Shown in pieces: positions 11,581-23,159 of a stretch of DNA of 64,000 nucleotides. Where the stretch lies: assembly GCA_029216955.1 (NCBI GenBank), contig JANAVB010016200.1, positions 2,941,839 through 3,005,838 on the forward strand, given 5' to 3'. Each line of letters starts with the position of its first letter. Position 1 is the first letter of the stretch. The translations under genes and the position numbers were made by a program. The stretch is from Iris pallida (Eukaryota > Streptophyta > Magnoliopsida > Asparagales > Iridaceae). The notes below the pieces were generated by a model. The model worked only from the letters and a program-made list of their open reading frames with translations. It had not been told where the DNA came from and did no database searches.

Positions 11581-12274
11581 AACAGAATGATACTCCTTTT
11601 GTAGGAAAGAAGGGTTGTTGCTATGTGTCGGACTAGCGTGAGCCTAAACATTTTGTTGAGGTGTAGGAATAGCCCCAGCAGCTTTAACCGCCATGATACT
11701 GGTAAGAATATCAGTGATCTTGGCGAATGCTGTTTCAAGACCCTCTAGTCATTTGCTGGTCTGATCACTGGCTTCTTCAGGTCTTTCTCCGTCTGCCATG
11801 TATGTAGATAACATGCGAGGATGAACAGAGGAAACAGTCAACTGGTGCTGATACTGTCTGTCTCCGAGTGGATAAGTCCTTCATCTTTAGATAGAGAAGG
11901 TAGATAGTCACCATCAGATTCGTAGAGATCGTCGTCCTCTGGAAGGCTACCCTCAATGTGAAGGTCATCCGCTTCAGACTCTGAGGGAATACTACCCCCA
12001 GCTTGGGAGTCTTCATCGTCCACACAGAATTTTGCCTTTGACCGAGTGCCCATATAGACGCCTTCAGATGTGACAGCCTGCTGGCCATCTGTTAGTAGAC
12101 TTTTTCTTCTTCTTCTCGCAGAACTGAGAGAGAAAGTTGGGTTCGTGGTCCACCATCTTTGATTGGGGCTTCCGTAAGGGGGACCCCATAAAGCCATGTT
12201 GGATGAGACACATAGCGGCTTTTCATCGTCAGAGAAGTGCATCCGTCGAAACACGAACTTTCTCTGAGGCACTT
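11581..12274 (-). pseudogene. Tat-1 Gag N-terminal remnant, cut by Tat-2
   Basis: The open frame 11838-12284 (minus) contains charged, low-complexity sequence (SEADDLHIEGSLPEDDDLYE). Its apparent ATG at 12284 lies in the Tat-2 LTR, so that start is artificial: Tat-1 gag is interrupted at 12274. Five bases GCACT at 12270-12274 are the candidate target-site duplicate of Tat-2. Confidence 0.65.
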
Positions 12275-12551
12275 GTAGAAGCATAGAATTTCAGGACCAG
12301 AAATCCTATGCGCCTAACATCACATGTGCCAGGGAGCTCAGATGAAGTACTTGGCATAGCAAAGCATAGACATTAAAAGAAGATTTTTATTTTATATAAA
12401 AGTCTATTACATGTCTTAAAAAGAGCTGTACAAAGGAGAATTTCTACAAAGAAAAGACCCTAAGTCTACAGCTAGGCGCAGCAACCACCATGCGCTCTCA
12501 AACAAGCGCATCTCACCTTGCGCTCACAGCAAGGCGCTTCCCTCCAGCAGC

Positions 12552-12645
12552 TCAGTTATGTGCATCCTCAGTTATGTGCATCCCTTCAGCGGCTCAGTTA
12601 TGTGCATCCCTTCAGCAGCTCAGTTATGTGCCGCCCTTCAGTGTC
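12552..12645. repeat. 25-bp tandem repeat in the LTR
   Basis: About four units of CAGTTATGTGCATCCCTTCA with short variants. Tat-3b has a similar number at about 49675-49765 and Tat-3a only about one at 38285-38320, so the copy number has changed since the duplication. Probably slippage in U3; no function is evident. Confidence 0.7.
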
Positions 12646-12848
12646 CCAGTCAGGCGCATCATGAAGTCTCAGCATATGCGCCATTAAATGCTTCGACTAA
12701 TGAAGCATTTATTGAGAAGAACGAGGGTGGACAATCAACCCTCTAGCTGGAGGAAGAGCTTCCCAAACCAAGGAAGAGGAGGGCATCGCAAATCAACCTG
12801 CGGCTAAAGGAGCAGCTTTCAACCCAACCAGAATGGGCGACACCCACT

Positions 12849-13115
12849 CTAGCAGGAGGAGGAGCTCTCCCAAAGCCCAAGGAAGATGATCAGAGCACCG
12901 CAATTCCGATCTGCGGCTCTTCCAGCATAATGGAGACGGGGCTCGAGCATCCCGATCTTTGGATGCAACACGCACCTTCCGCCTGCCTCAGAAGCCCTCG
13001 ACTCCGACTTTTGGACGTAAAAGTCACCTTCAAGTACATCAAAGAAGACAATGCGTCGCATCTTCACCCTCGAGAGCATCTCGTCAACAGAATGTGCTCG
13101 GGCAAACAAGTTCAT
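12849..13115 (-). CDS. Small antisense LTR ORF, 88 residues
   Basis: On the strand opposite gag-pol, an ATG 47 bases after a TATAAATA box opens a frame starting MNLFARAHSVDEMLSRVKMR and ending at TAG (12849). The same frame is open at 49197-49463 in the Tat-3b LTR. At about 37810-38076 in Tat-3a it is also open but has lost the ATG. I recognise no domain. Preserved openness in three copies differing by roughly 5 percent is suggestive, but chance or inheritance cannot be excluded. Confidence 0.35.
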   Translation of the reverse strand: MNLFARAHSVDEMLSRVKMRRIVFFDVLEGDFYVQKSESRASEAGGRCVLHPKIGMLEPRLHYAGRAADRNCGALIIFLGLWESSSSC

Positions 13116-13161
13116 TTCGGGAGGACATGAGAGAACGAGAAGCAAACCCTCTCCATGCCAC

Positions 13162-13169
13162 TATTTATA
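13162..13169 (-). promoter_or_regulatory. Antisense TATA box in Tat-2 U3
   Basis: Minus strand TATAAATA followed by GTGGCATGGAGAGGG and a CT-rich leader. It resembles the promoter of the antisense gene (TATAAATAGGCATGAGATGG in Tat-3). It is present in all three copies of this LTR. Confidence 0.5.
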
Positions 13170-14129
13170 GGCTGGGCAAATCAAACCCATACGCCAAGTG
13201 GCTGGCTCTCCGAATCCCGTACAATGAATTTGCATTAATGGTGATGAACCTGATGCTTCGAATTCAGCCAAGTCAAAAACGGCTATTTAAAGCACTCGAA
13301 GAACGTAACAGTCGGGCCCATAGAGACGTATCATACAAACGGATGCGCCGGCCAGACCGTACATCATACTGATGTGCTCATCAACACCAAGCGCCTCATA
13401 AGGATGTGCTCCCATGCGTCCCCATGCGCCTAGTGGAACGCCGATCGATGCGCCCACTCAACAGCCCATCACCTGTCAAAGAATATTAAATGCTGAAGTC
13501 TGACAGAGTTGGCAGCACGTCCCCCGAGGACTGAACGATTGATAGCTTTTTCAGAAGACGAAGCGTCGCCGACGTCAGCATCATCATTGCTCTTCTCCGG
13601 CGGTTACAAGCCACGTGGCCGCCCAACCATCTCGCATGCGCCTCTGCAGCCATGCGCCTAAATCTCTGCATGCGCCTCAAAAGCCGTGCGCCTTAGACTT
13701 TTCCCTGATCCCTAAAGACAGAAGTAAAGTCACTACTGAAGCCCCGTATGCACCTTAAAAGCCATGCTTCCCGATTGGTTCGTGACTCCTAAAGGTTACG
13801 AGCCAAAGTCTCCTCATGCACCCAATCCCAGGCGCATCCTATCAGATCACTCCCCACCAAATCCGAGATCTTCGAGCCATGGACCTACGACACGTATCTT
13901 TTGACTTGATTCAGCCTATGAAGGGGTGCTAATCACCCAAGATCTCAGCAACTGAAAGATCCTCTCCATTGCTACGTGTCAGCTCGGCCGCAGTCCACAA
14001 AGGCAACATGAAGGGTTCAACTCCTCAATCAGAGCGCATCGTCCATGCGCCTCCATCAGCAATCACCATGTGGCGTCCCCGCGTACAGGCGCATCCTACA
14101 TATGCGCATGAGCAGCCAGCCTGTAAAGC

Positions 14130-14137
14130 TATAAATA
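14130..14137 (+). promoter_or_regulatory. Sense TATA box of Tat-2 LTR
   Basis: TATAAATA in GCTATAAATAGAGGGATC, about 300 bases before the LTR end. It would start the genomic RNA near 14160, making the remaining R-U5 about 280 bases. It is conserved in Tat-3b (minus, 48174-48181). Confidence 0.65.
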
Positions 14138-14433
14138 GAGGGATCACTTCCTTCTTATACACACACATCACGCAACCACTGAGATACATATACAGAGAGG
14201 TAGATACAGACACTCAACGCCTTCTTCCTCTCCGCAAGCTCCAGCACCCAGAGCAACTCAGACCTTCAGAGAACCGAGAACCGTCGTCAGATCGTCAACG
14301 GAGTCAACGTATTACCACTCGCTCCATCGGCATAAGGGACCCAGATAAACAAAAGTGTACTACTAGGACTACGTCTAAGTCCTACATTATAACACTATTC
14401 TGTTTGTAATTAAAATTTAATCAAAAAATTTTA

Positions 14434-16086
14434 ATGGCAAACAAGCTGGCGACTTTACTGGGGACCTCTTTCTCCTCTACCGAGAAAGCTGTGTCGCAAT
14501 TCGACGACCTGAAGGTGGGCTCCTCCCACAAGATGCTGGTCGTACGCCTCAATCAACAAGCGTATGAGGAGTTCATCTCTGAAGGTAGTACGAGTCCTTC
14601 GAAGCGGCTGCCGAAACCGAAGAAGACTCGCCAAGTCTGGGTACGCAAGGTCGACGCCTCTGGCACCACCACCGAAGGGGATGCGCCAATGCAGCCTTCC
14701 TTTCCTGCTGATGTCCTCAGCAACCAAGATGCGCCCACCGGTGCAGCGTATCTCTCGAGGAAACGTGTGGCTGACCACATTCCCCAGCCATCTCCCTCTC
14801 AGGCAAGGAAGATGCGTCGACGGAGCAGGGGCGCAGCTAATGCCCCGCGCATCACCTCTGATGCGCCACAGAAGGCCTCTGTCTTTGACAGACTCACTCG
14901 CTGTAGTGGCAAGGAGAATTTGGACTCTGAGTACTATACATCCCAGTGGGCTGGTACGAAGAAGTCCAAGACAGCACGGGCTATGCGCCTCAAACGTGCT
15001 ATGCTGGCAGCAAATCAGAAGCATGCGCTCACAATCATGCGCGCTGCTGATGGTAAGCTGTATAAGGTCGACTCGGGTGCTTCTGCGTCGGAAATGAGTC
15101 GACCTTCAAAGTCCTTGTCTCACTTGGGCGCATCTGTTGCGTTCGCAACCAAGTCGAGCAAGGCAAACTCTGTGGTCTTGAACTCCCGTGCCTCCACTGG
15201 TTTTGCGTCTGAGGTTCATTCAAATCACCGTGAATGTTGTTCCCCCACTACTGATCTGAGCGCCTGTTTGGTGTTGGATCAGGGGACGCAGCATTCACTT
15301 GACTACCCCGGCGCTTGGCCTTGCCATACGCCTGATAGGGGGTGCGAAGGTGGCACTCTCCTCCAATGATCTGCGTAACGTGATCACTCACAAACGCCGG
15401 TCAGGAGAGTCGACTGACAAGCACAATGCGCCCCTCACAGGGCACACCTGTGCTGTAGTCACCATCAACTGTTATTGCAAAATAGCAGTCCCGCCACCAA
15501 GGCAGTCGGTATTCCAGCGGCTGTAATCGTCAACAACTCTCCGACGTCGCCTCAGAAAGAAGGTGTCAATAAAAGAGGAGCCAGAACTAAAGGTTGCTTC
15601 ATGCAACGTAATCTCTAACTCCTCCTAAGTTCGGAAGGCGACTGGCAATTCCTCGTCCTCGTCCAAGAGCCAGCTAAGGAAAACCAAGACAACTGTCCCG
15701 TCCTCCGGAGTGTTTGAAGGCACTCGGAAGAGAAAGAAGATCTTGGAGGAAGCTGGGGGTAGTCAAGCCCTTGTTGATCCTCCTTCTGAAGACGAAGATG
15801 TCCTCCAGAGCACAGCTGGGGTGGATCTTCATCCTGGAGACGAAGTCAGCCTCCCGGACGTAGCTGGGGGTAGTCTGGCCCCTGTGGACCTGCGTCTCGA
15901 AGACGAAAAAGTCCTCCAAAATAGAACTGGGTGTAATCAGGCCCTTGCGGATGCTCCTGAAGTCGAGGATGTCCTCTAGAATGTAGCTGGGGGTAGCCAA
16001 GACGAAGCTCCGGGGGAAGTTTCTCCCTATATGAGAGTGAGGCCGAAAACGAAGCCTCAACTGATCCATTCGACTCCAGCCGTGTC
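14434..16086 (+). pseudogene. Tat-2 Gag N-terminal region
   Basis: The frame opens at ATG 14434, inside the last ten bases of the LTR, and reads MANKLATLLGTSFSSTEKAV. The codons for LATLLG are the primer-binding site itself. It runs 311 codons to TGA at 15367; the Gag frame is then broken until 16087. Homology to Tat-4 continues past the primer site (LLGTTFSSDEE, LVVKVNQTAYE, SVFDRLT), supporting a real coding start here. The region is basic and Ser/Thr-rich with no known domain and precedes the capsid. Confidence 0.65.
14447..14464 (+). promoter_or_regulatory. Primer-binding site of Tat-2
   Basis: TGGCGACTTTACTGGGGA begins three bases after the LTR end. Its complement ends in TCGCCA, the 3' CCA end of a tRNA. 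From memory, Ogre/Tat elements use a tRNA-Arg primer of this type. It overlaps the gag reading frame. Confidence 0.75.
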
Positions 16087-17181
16087 ATGACAGTATACAT
16101 GACTGGGGGTGATACCGAGCCTGATGCGCCGCCAGTAGACCTCGTCCAGCGCATGGATACCTTGGAAGGAGGACTCAAAACCCTTTCTGCCTCCATACAA
16201 ACACTGACCCAATCAGTGTTTGAGATACGGTCAGCTTTGGCCAGGGCACCGTCTACTGGTCCTGACCCTGGGGCCAATGGAGAATCAAGCGTACCCCTTC
16301 AACGGGTATCCTTGGATACAGATCGTCGCGAGGCACCACGGACGTCGGAGCCCTCAAATGCTCAACTCCAGGCGGTATCACCTTCCCCGACTCCCAGCTC
16401 CATGGAAGACGTGGTCGAGATGATCAGGGACTTGTACGAGCGCTTTGAGTCCAAGAATAGACAAGAAGAGCGCCAAAAGATAGGCATCCCCCAACCTTAT
16501 CCCCTCGAATGGAACAAAGTGGTTTATCCTCCTAAGTATAAACCACAAACATGGACGCCATACGACGGGAAGGACTCTCCGCGTCGCTATCTGACGTACT
16601 TCCAGTCTCAAACGGGACATCTCCCGAAGGAAGACGCCCTACTCACCAGCATATTTGTCGGGGCACTGAAAGGAGTGGTGTACGACAGGTACTGCAGTCT
16701 TTCCGATAACTCCATATCTTCCTTCGACGATCTAACGTGTCTCTTCCTCGACCGTTTCTACGACGACGGAAAGGACATGACAATGGCATCCCTCATAGAG
16801 ATACGCCAGAAGGAGAAGGAAACAGTTCGAGTATTCATCGAACGCTTTCGACAGGCCTGCTTCAGACTGCCCCCGGGCATACCAGAATATACACTCCTCT
16901 CCTCCTGCAGCATGAACATGCTGCCTGCAGTCAAACTCTGGCTCAACTCTACTCCTCCTCCCGACTGGAGTTCCTTGAACATCGAAGCCGAAGCAGCAGA
17001 AAAGAAGGCGTCCAATGCTCGCCTTTTGGGAGTTAGTTTCCTTGCCTTTGAGGACAAGGGGAAATGGCCTGCAGCCAACAACCCCGGACGAGAGACAAAG
17101 GGAAAACAGGCGTTGACTGTCAATGCCTCCAAAGGTGCATCAGCACCTACTCAGAAGCCTCCACTTGCACCAAGGCCATAG
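16087..17181 (+). pseudogene. Tat-2 Gag capsid
   Basis: 364 open residues. An N-terminal part includes a short coiled coil (VQRMDTLEGGLKTLSASIQT). The capsid pattern follows: DGKDSPRRYLTYFQSQTGH, YCSLSDNSISSFDDL, FLDRFYDDGKDM and ETVRVFIERFRQACFRLPPG. It is open to the TAG at 17179, where the frame of the relatives continues into the zinc-knuckle region. Confidence 0.85.
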
Positions 17182-17925
17182 GAGGTTTATTCTTTCAACG
17201 ATGAAGACACCCTGCAACTCTTTGAGATACTGAAGCAGGATGACAAGATCAAATTGCCGGACCCGAAGCGTCCCGACGAGGTTGGAAAAGTGGACAATCT
17301 GAGGTACTGTCACTACCATCGATTTTTCGGACATCCAACTAAGGACTACTACGTCCTCAAAAACTACATCCAGCGCATGATCAATATGGATGTTATCTCC
17401 ATCAACTACGAGGAGAAAACGGTCTCGGCCAACCTAGTGTCACTTCAATTTGGCACCTTGCCGCCAACCACAACACAAGATGGCGTCGTCCCCATCCCTA
17501 AGGCGACAATGGAGGTGGTCAATCTACCACATACTCGTGACAACATGAGTGGACTCATCCCATTCACCATATCCCAGGGAGAGGTCTTATGGGTTCACCC
17601 TGATCTCGTCTCCGAGGTTACTCAACCGGAGGTACGCTCTGCCTCCAAAACTAAGGGCAAGAAGATCAAGTCTTGTCGCATGGTCACTTCTTCCGTGGAG
17701 GAGGCTCTTCCTGTACAAACCCGTTCGCAGCTGAATGTCCAACCCGACGAAGCTGCCATTGAGGTGGTGCCTCCTTGCACTGCCCCTGCTGCCGAAGAAG
17801 GAGGTCCATCCAAGCCTCCAGCAGCCAATAAACAGAAGCATGTAGAGGCCCGTTTCGACAAGCCTCTGCGAAAGGAGAATGCTTCGGGGCTAGCCAAGCC
17901 CCACAACTTCGATATACTGGCATAA
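17182..17925 (+). pseudogene. Tat-2 Gag C-terminal zinc-knuckle region
   Basis: After the TAG at 17179, the same frame continues with VYSFNDEDTLQLFEIL and a knuckle-like CHYHRFFGHPTKDYY in which the last Cys of C-x2-H-x4-H-x4-C is Tyr. It ends near KPHNFDILA at TAA 17923-17925, which interrupts the conserved LAQLA segment. In the family it presumably binds RNA; here it is inactivated. Confidence 0.7.
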
Positions 17926-18660
17926 CTGGCCAGTACTCCTGCCCGCCTATCTCTGTTTGAGCTTCTTCGCCTTTCCAAGGACACTCATGAAGCTCTCTGT
18001 GAAGCCCTGAAGGATGCTGAGTCCTTCATCAGTCAGGTCAAGCAGCCTGAGGATACCCCGACTACATGTGCGCACTGTCATTGTACGGATAAAGTTATCT
18101 CCAACATAACCTTCACCCAATAAGACATGCTGCTCAAGCACAACCGACACGACATGCCTATGTATTATACAGGGTATATCGGTTCCGTCAAGGTAAAGCA
18201 GATTTAGATCAATCCGGGGTCTTCCCTCAGCATCATTTTGAAGACGCTTCTCTCAACACTGGGGATCCCAATGTACCGATTGGCGCCTTCCAACACAATA
18301 ATCAGTGGCTTCAATACTAGCAAAAGCGAGCCGCTGGGCAAAATACGGCTAAAGTGTCATATCGGTAACCTCAGAATCGAGGTGACTTGCTATGTCGTGG
18401 ACGCCGATGTCAACTACAACCTCCTACTGGGTTGTCCGTGGCTACATGAGTACATGGTGGTACCATCCACACTCCACCAATGTATGAAATACGTGTCCAC
18501 CAATGACATTATCCGGACGAAGTTCGTAGACATTGACCATTTCAAGGGATCGAAGCCTACTTTACCGACTCTACCTTATACAAGTCGCCTGACAAAGAAG
18601 AAGCCAATGATGCTGACATCGAAGCAGAAGCGGCAGCAGAGCCGAACATAGAGCCAGAGG
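17926..18660 (+). pseudogene. Tat-2 protease, active-site Asp lost
   Basis: The protease is recognisable from YYTGYIGSVKV through LGIPMYRLAPSN, EPLGKIRLKCHIGNLR and NLLLGCPWLHEYM. The active-site motif, IDPGSS in Tat-1 and Tat-3, reads INPGSS here (GAT to AAT at about 18212), and the codon two before it is a stop (TAG). Two independent losses therefore inactivate it. Confidence 0.8.
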
Positions 18661-19706
18661 TGATTCCCGACGCTCTTTTAAAAATTTGACTCAAAGGGAA
18701 GCCGCATCAGACGTTGCCTCCCATGAACATCAAGCTACCTGGAAAAGCACCAACTGCACCAGGTAGAACACCTACTGAAGCTTCCTTGAAGATACGGCTC
18801 AAGGGAAAGCCACCTCAAACATCGGCTCCCCTTGTGGCAAAACTACAAGGGAAGGCACCAATCACCGAAGGCGCAGTTGAGGCACCTCTGAAGGTGCGTC
18901 TTAAAGGCAAGACGCCGCAATCATCTGTTTCGTCCCAGCTGCCGGAGAAGGCCCACATAGCCCTTTCGGACTCTAAGATCAAAACTGTGGTAGACTCTCC
19001 CGATCCAACCCCAGTACTTACAGATGAAGAGCTAGGGGAATATATCTCTGCTGATGTAGATGCACCCTCTCTGGACAATGTAATCCCGCGGGACAAAATC
19101 TCGTGTTTCATCAATAATAGAGTATCTTTTAATTATTCTAGTCTTCCATATTGGAATGCCATGTATACATTAGATAACGCTCTACGGTCGTTTTAAACAC
19201 AAATAACGACCGTCCATCATGTAAATCGAGTTGTCCCGTCCGAAGGGGTCTGTCTTGTAGTCCCACCGCGGAATTGAGACGAAGAATCTATCATCTTCGG
19301 CAAAGTCGAGCGTCATCAAGACCTCCCACCACTCGAGCAAGAACTAGATACCGGCAGAATACAAGTCTATCGGTACACGGACAAGGCAAAGCACCTCATC
19401 CAAAAGATGGATTACGACCTAAAAAGCAACAAAGGCCTGAACTACGACAAGGGTCGACGTCTTCCTTTCCGGCTTCCAACACCTAAAGGAAAGCCGCAGG
19501 ACTACTATCATCGAACTCGACGGGGGGTGGGCTATGTCAAGCTGCCGTCAACTCCAGAGAGTTCGGAGGCAGAAGAAGTTGAACATTCTTATTCATCCGA
19601 AGCATCAACTTGGGATTCCGATACCAGTATCGGCTCAGTCTTCAAAAAGGTGCTATCCGCCAATATGGCATCTGCATAATCTCAAGAAGATGAAGGCGAG
19701 GACCAA
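18661..19706 (+). pseudogene. Tat-2 protease-RT linker
   Basis: It begins with tandem LKIRLKGKPPQTS / LKVRLKGKTPQSS units. It continues with VSFNYSSLPYWNAMYTLDNA and GLNYDKGRRLPFR, and ends SSEASTWDSDTSIGSVFKK. The same segments occur in Tat-3b at 58237-59250 (minus). TAA at 19194, a frame break near 19270 and TAA at 19677 interrupt it. No catalytic motif is visible. Confidence 0.65.
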
Positions 19707-21190
19707 ATGCCAGAATTCTTCGAAGAAGAACCCTGGGCTCAATGCCTAGGAGAACAGTGGGAGTCTCGTTTTGAATTACGCGAACCTCCTACCGAAGACG
19801 AAGTCGAGCAGATCGACCTTGGGGATGGATCTTCTTTCAAACCCATCTTTATCAGCAAAAGCCTAAAAAGAGAAGACCGAGAATCTTTAATCCAGCTGGC
19901 TAAAGAATATATCGATGTCTTCGCCTGGAGCTACAAAGATATGCCGGGACTTGATCCCCAGATCGCGATGCATAGGCTTAACATCTTACCTGATGCCAAG
20001 CCTATAAAACAACAACAGCGACGTTTTCGTCCTGACATCATGAACGCTATCGATCAGGAAGTATACAAACTCCTGACCAGCGAATTTATTCGTGAAGAAC
20101 AACACCCAGATTGGGTGGCTAATGTCGTCCCTGTCACCAAAAAGAATGGAAAGATACAAGTTTGTATCGACTTCAGGGATCTCAACACTGCTTGCCCGAA
20201 GGACAAATTCCCACTTCCAATCACCGACGTGATGATCGACAATACATGTGGCTTCGAACGCATGTCTTTCATGGATGGGTATTTATGCTATAACCATATC
20301 AAGATGTTCCCCGATGACGCAAAACACACATCATTACACAGTGATGCCCTTCGGCTTGAAGAACGCTGGTGCGACATACCAACGAGCTATGAGCACCATC
20401 TTTCATCAGCATCTTCGCAAGACAGTCGAATGCTATATTGATGACATCGCAGTAAAGAGCCGTCACAAAGAAGATCACCTACAAGACCTTAAGACAGTCT
20501 TCGATCTCATGCAAGCGCATCAACTCAAGATGAACCCCGCTAAATCCTTCCTTGGGGTTTCTAGCGGAAAGTTCTTGGGCTTCATTATCACGGCGAAAGA
20601 CGTTCATGTCGATCCCGAAAAGACCAAAGCCATCCTTGACATGGACCCTCCGAAGAACTTCTGAGAACTTCGAGGCCTGCAGGGGGGTCTGGCATACATC
20701 CGGAGGTTTATAGCAAACCTTTCCGGAAAATGTCAACCCTTCACCCAGCTAATGAAGAAAGGAGTCTCTTACGTCTGGACAGAGTAATGCCAAAAAGCTT
20801 TCGACGATATCAAGGCTTACTTGACGAGCCCGCCGGTCCTGGTGGCACCCGTCGCCGGCAAACCTTTTCTCCTCTACGTCCGTGCCATGGATCATTCCCT
20901 CGGTGCCCTGCTCGCTCAGAACAGCGATGAAGGCTATGAGCAAGCTCTCTACTACCTCAGTAGAACACTGATCGGGGCCGAACACCGGTACAACCCCGTT
21001 GAAAAAGAGTGTTTGGCTTTGGTATTTGCTATCCAGAAGACTTGCCATTATGTCTCGGGTAAGACAATTCATGTCATCTCCCGAGTCAATCCTCTCAGAG
21101 TTCTCATGACGAAGCCAGGATCATTAAACTCCCGGCTAGCTACATGGGCGATCCTGCTAACACCATACAACATGGTGTTCGTTCCATAAA
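19707..21190 (+). pseudogene. Tat-2 reverse transcriptase and RNase H
   Basis: RT starts in the conserved ESRFELREPPTEDEVEQIDL and includes WVANVVPVTKKNGK, FRDLNTACPKDKFPLPITDV and the catalytic ECYIDDIAVKSR. RNase H carries RAMDHSLGALLAQNS and YYLSRTLIGAEHRYNPVEKE. A frameshift near 20290-20340 deletes part of the segment before the YIDD box. Stops at 20662 and near 20785 add to the decay. From 20355 onward this sequence is the left end of duplication unit 1. Confidence 0.88.
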
Positions 21191-21860
21191 AAGCCGTTAA
21201 GGGTCAGGCTCTGGCCGACTTTTTAGCTGCACACCCCATCCCAGAGTCCTCAGGACTCTATGAAGACATTCCGGATGAAGTCCAAGAATCAAACGTCACC
21301 GAAGAAAGCTCCGTCTGGCGGATGTTTTTCGATGGCGCTTTAAGAACAGGCCCCAAAGGCCAAATCATCGCAGGAGTGGGGGTAGTCCTAGTCTCCCTCG
21401 ATCAGCTGGTCATCCAGCGTGCCTACTCCCTTTCGAAGCTGTGCTCCAACAATGTTGCCGAGTACAACGCTCTCATCATGGGACTCCAGCTGGCACAACA
21501 GCTGGGGGTGGATCATCTAGAAGCCTACGGCGACTCAAAACTCGTCGTTAACCAGATCAGAGGGCAATACGAAGTTCGCCATGAAGATCTGATTCCTTAT
21601 CATGAAGTTGCATTGAACATCATTTCAACCTTCACCAAGTTCTTCATCGAACATGTACCTCATTTACAAAATTTGGAGGCTGACGCTCTGACTGGCCTCG
21701 CAGCCTCATTGGCAGCACCCCTCGGGACTCAACACTATGTTACAGTAGTTGGTCGAGACTTGGTCTGTCCTAAAAACAACCTATGCTCACAAATGGCCCA
21801 TGCCATGTCAACAAGTGCTGGTGTTAATGTCCGAGACTGTAGGTTCCCGTTCATCTACTT
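21191..21860 (+). pseudogene. Tat-2 archaeal-type RNase H
   Basis: It carries FFDGALRTGPKGQIIAG, NNVAEYNALIMGLQ, EAYGDSKLVVNQIRGQYE and LEADALTGLAAS, with the four acidic positions kept. The usual ..GASRTG is GALRTG here and in Tat-2b (TCA to TTA), a shared change that links these two copies. A TAA replaces the Gln codon at 21187-21189 (VFVPQK in relatives). Confidence 0.85.
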
Positions 21861-23018
21861 CGCTGTCTACAGAATTCTCCCAGAGGACCCGAAAGAAGCC
21901 GTCTCAGTCAAGAGGTGTTCCCTTCGATTCTATTACGATACAATTACTAAAATGCTATACCGACGCTCCTATGATGGACTTCTCCTTCGATGTTTATCCA
22001 ACAAAGAAGCGGCGGAAGCCCTTTGAGAAGCTCACGACGGAACCTGCGGGGCCCATCAACCTGGCCCTAAGTTGCAGGATCGACTGCGATGCATGGGCTA
22101 CTACTGGCCAACCATGGCAGCAGACGCTGTCAACTATGCTAAAAAGTGCCATGCGTGCCAGCTTCACGCTGACTTCATCCATACACCGTCAGAACCATTA
22201 CATCCTACGGTCACCTCCTAGCCCTTCGAAGCCTGGGGCATGGATATTGTAGGACCGATCACCCCTGCTTCATCAAGGGGACACCGCTTTATCCTAGCCA
22301 TCACCGACTACTTCTCCAAATGGGCAGAAACAGTTTCCCTGGCGGAAGTGAAGAGCTCCCGGGTGGTCAGCTTCATCAAACACCATGTCATCTACCGTTT
22401 TGGGGTACCTCGGAGGATTATCCATGATAACGGTCCTCAGTTCATCAGCCATATTTTCAACAGATTCTGTGATAAGAATCACATCCAAAATGTGGCATCA
22501 ACCGCCTATAATCTGACAGCAAACGGATTGGTCGAGGCATTCAACAAGACTATCATCAGGCTACTCAAAAAGGTCGTATCATCCAACAAATACGACTAGA
22601 ACGAAAAGCTCGGCGAATGCCTTTGGGCCTACCGCACAACGGTACGAACCCCGATGGGTAACATACCATTCTTCCTGGTCTACGGGAGCGAAGCGGTACT
22701 GCCTCTCGAGAATTGGAGGCACTTGACGAAAAACGTCTCCTAGCTTAACAGCGCATCGAACTTTATCAAGCCCGTATATCACATGCTTTCAACAAGAAGG
22801 TCAAGCAGAGGACTTTCCAAGTAGGCGACCTGGTTCTGGCAGTCAAGAGGCCGATGGTATTGACTCACAAGACACCAGAAAAGTTCGAACCCAAGTGGGA
22901 GGGACCTTTCATCATAGAGACGGTATACTCGAACGGTGCTTACCGCCTCGCCAAACCCAATGGGGACTTATTTATGATGTCCATCAACGACAAGTTCCTA
23001 AAGAAGTACTACTCTTAA
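21861..23018 (+). pseudogene. Tat-2 integrase
   Basis: The zinc region, the DDE core (MDIVGPI, HDNGPQFIS, NGLVEAFNK) and the C-terminal GPF end (KWEGPFIIETVYSNGAYRLA) are all readable. It ends KFLKKYYS-TAA at 23016-23018. Stops at 22024, near 22219 and at 22597, and a deletion near 22710, interrupt it. The intact counterparts are Tat-2b (45343-46473) and Tat-3b (54846-55847). Confidence 0.85.
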
Positions 23019-23159
23019 CATCTTTCAGACATGTACTTCTATCTCCACCCAACAAGGGAGTCTGTGGACCCAATCATCAGGGCTCACATACAATTCCCTT
23101 CCATAAAATCTTACGCTTTCGGAACCCAGCTGTTCCGTAGTATTCTCCAGTAGAAAGAC

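Larger units (their letters stand above)
941..12274 (-). mobile_element. Tat-1: degraded Tat-lineage Ty3/gypsy element
   Basis: This minus-strand LTR retrotransposon reads from right to left: Gag, protease, linker, RT/RNase H, archaeal-type RNase H, integrase, hairpin array, antisense gene, PPT and 3' LTR. Its 5' end is missing because Tat-2 inserted into gag at 12274/12275; the rest of gag and the 5' LTR should lie right of the window. It has many stops and frameshifts. It is clearly diverged from Tat-2/3 and Tat-4 and, being the outermost host of the nest, is the oldest insertion here. Confidence 0.85.
12275..14443 (+). repeat. 5' LTR of Tat-2
   Basis: 2169 bp, beginning TGTAGAAGCATAG and ending AATGGCAAACA. 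It aligns in inverted orientation with the 3' LTRs of Tat-3a (24418-25452 plus 37512-38586) and Tat-3b (47864-50042). It contains the sense TATA box at 14130, an antisense TATA at 13162 with a small ORF, a 25-bp tandem repeat, and many ATGCGCC motifs. The ATG of the gag frame (14434-14436) lies in its last ten bases. Confidence 0.9.

Noticed and set aside
13486..13680. 64-residue antisense LTR frame (also at 25185-25379 and 48631-48825)
   Set aside because: Open in all three copies but lies upstream of the antisense TATA, has low-complexity Arg/Met content and no supporting signal; kept as chance.
20479..20736. Many antisense frames of 60-140 codons inside RT, RNase H and integrase
   Set aside because: They are shadows of conserved pol codons and recur at identical places in each copy.
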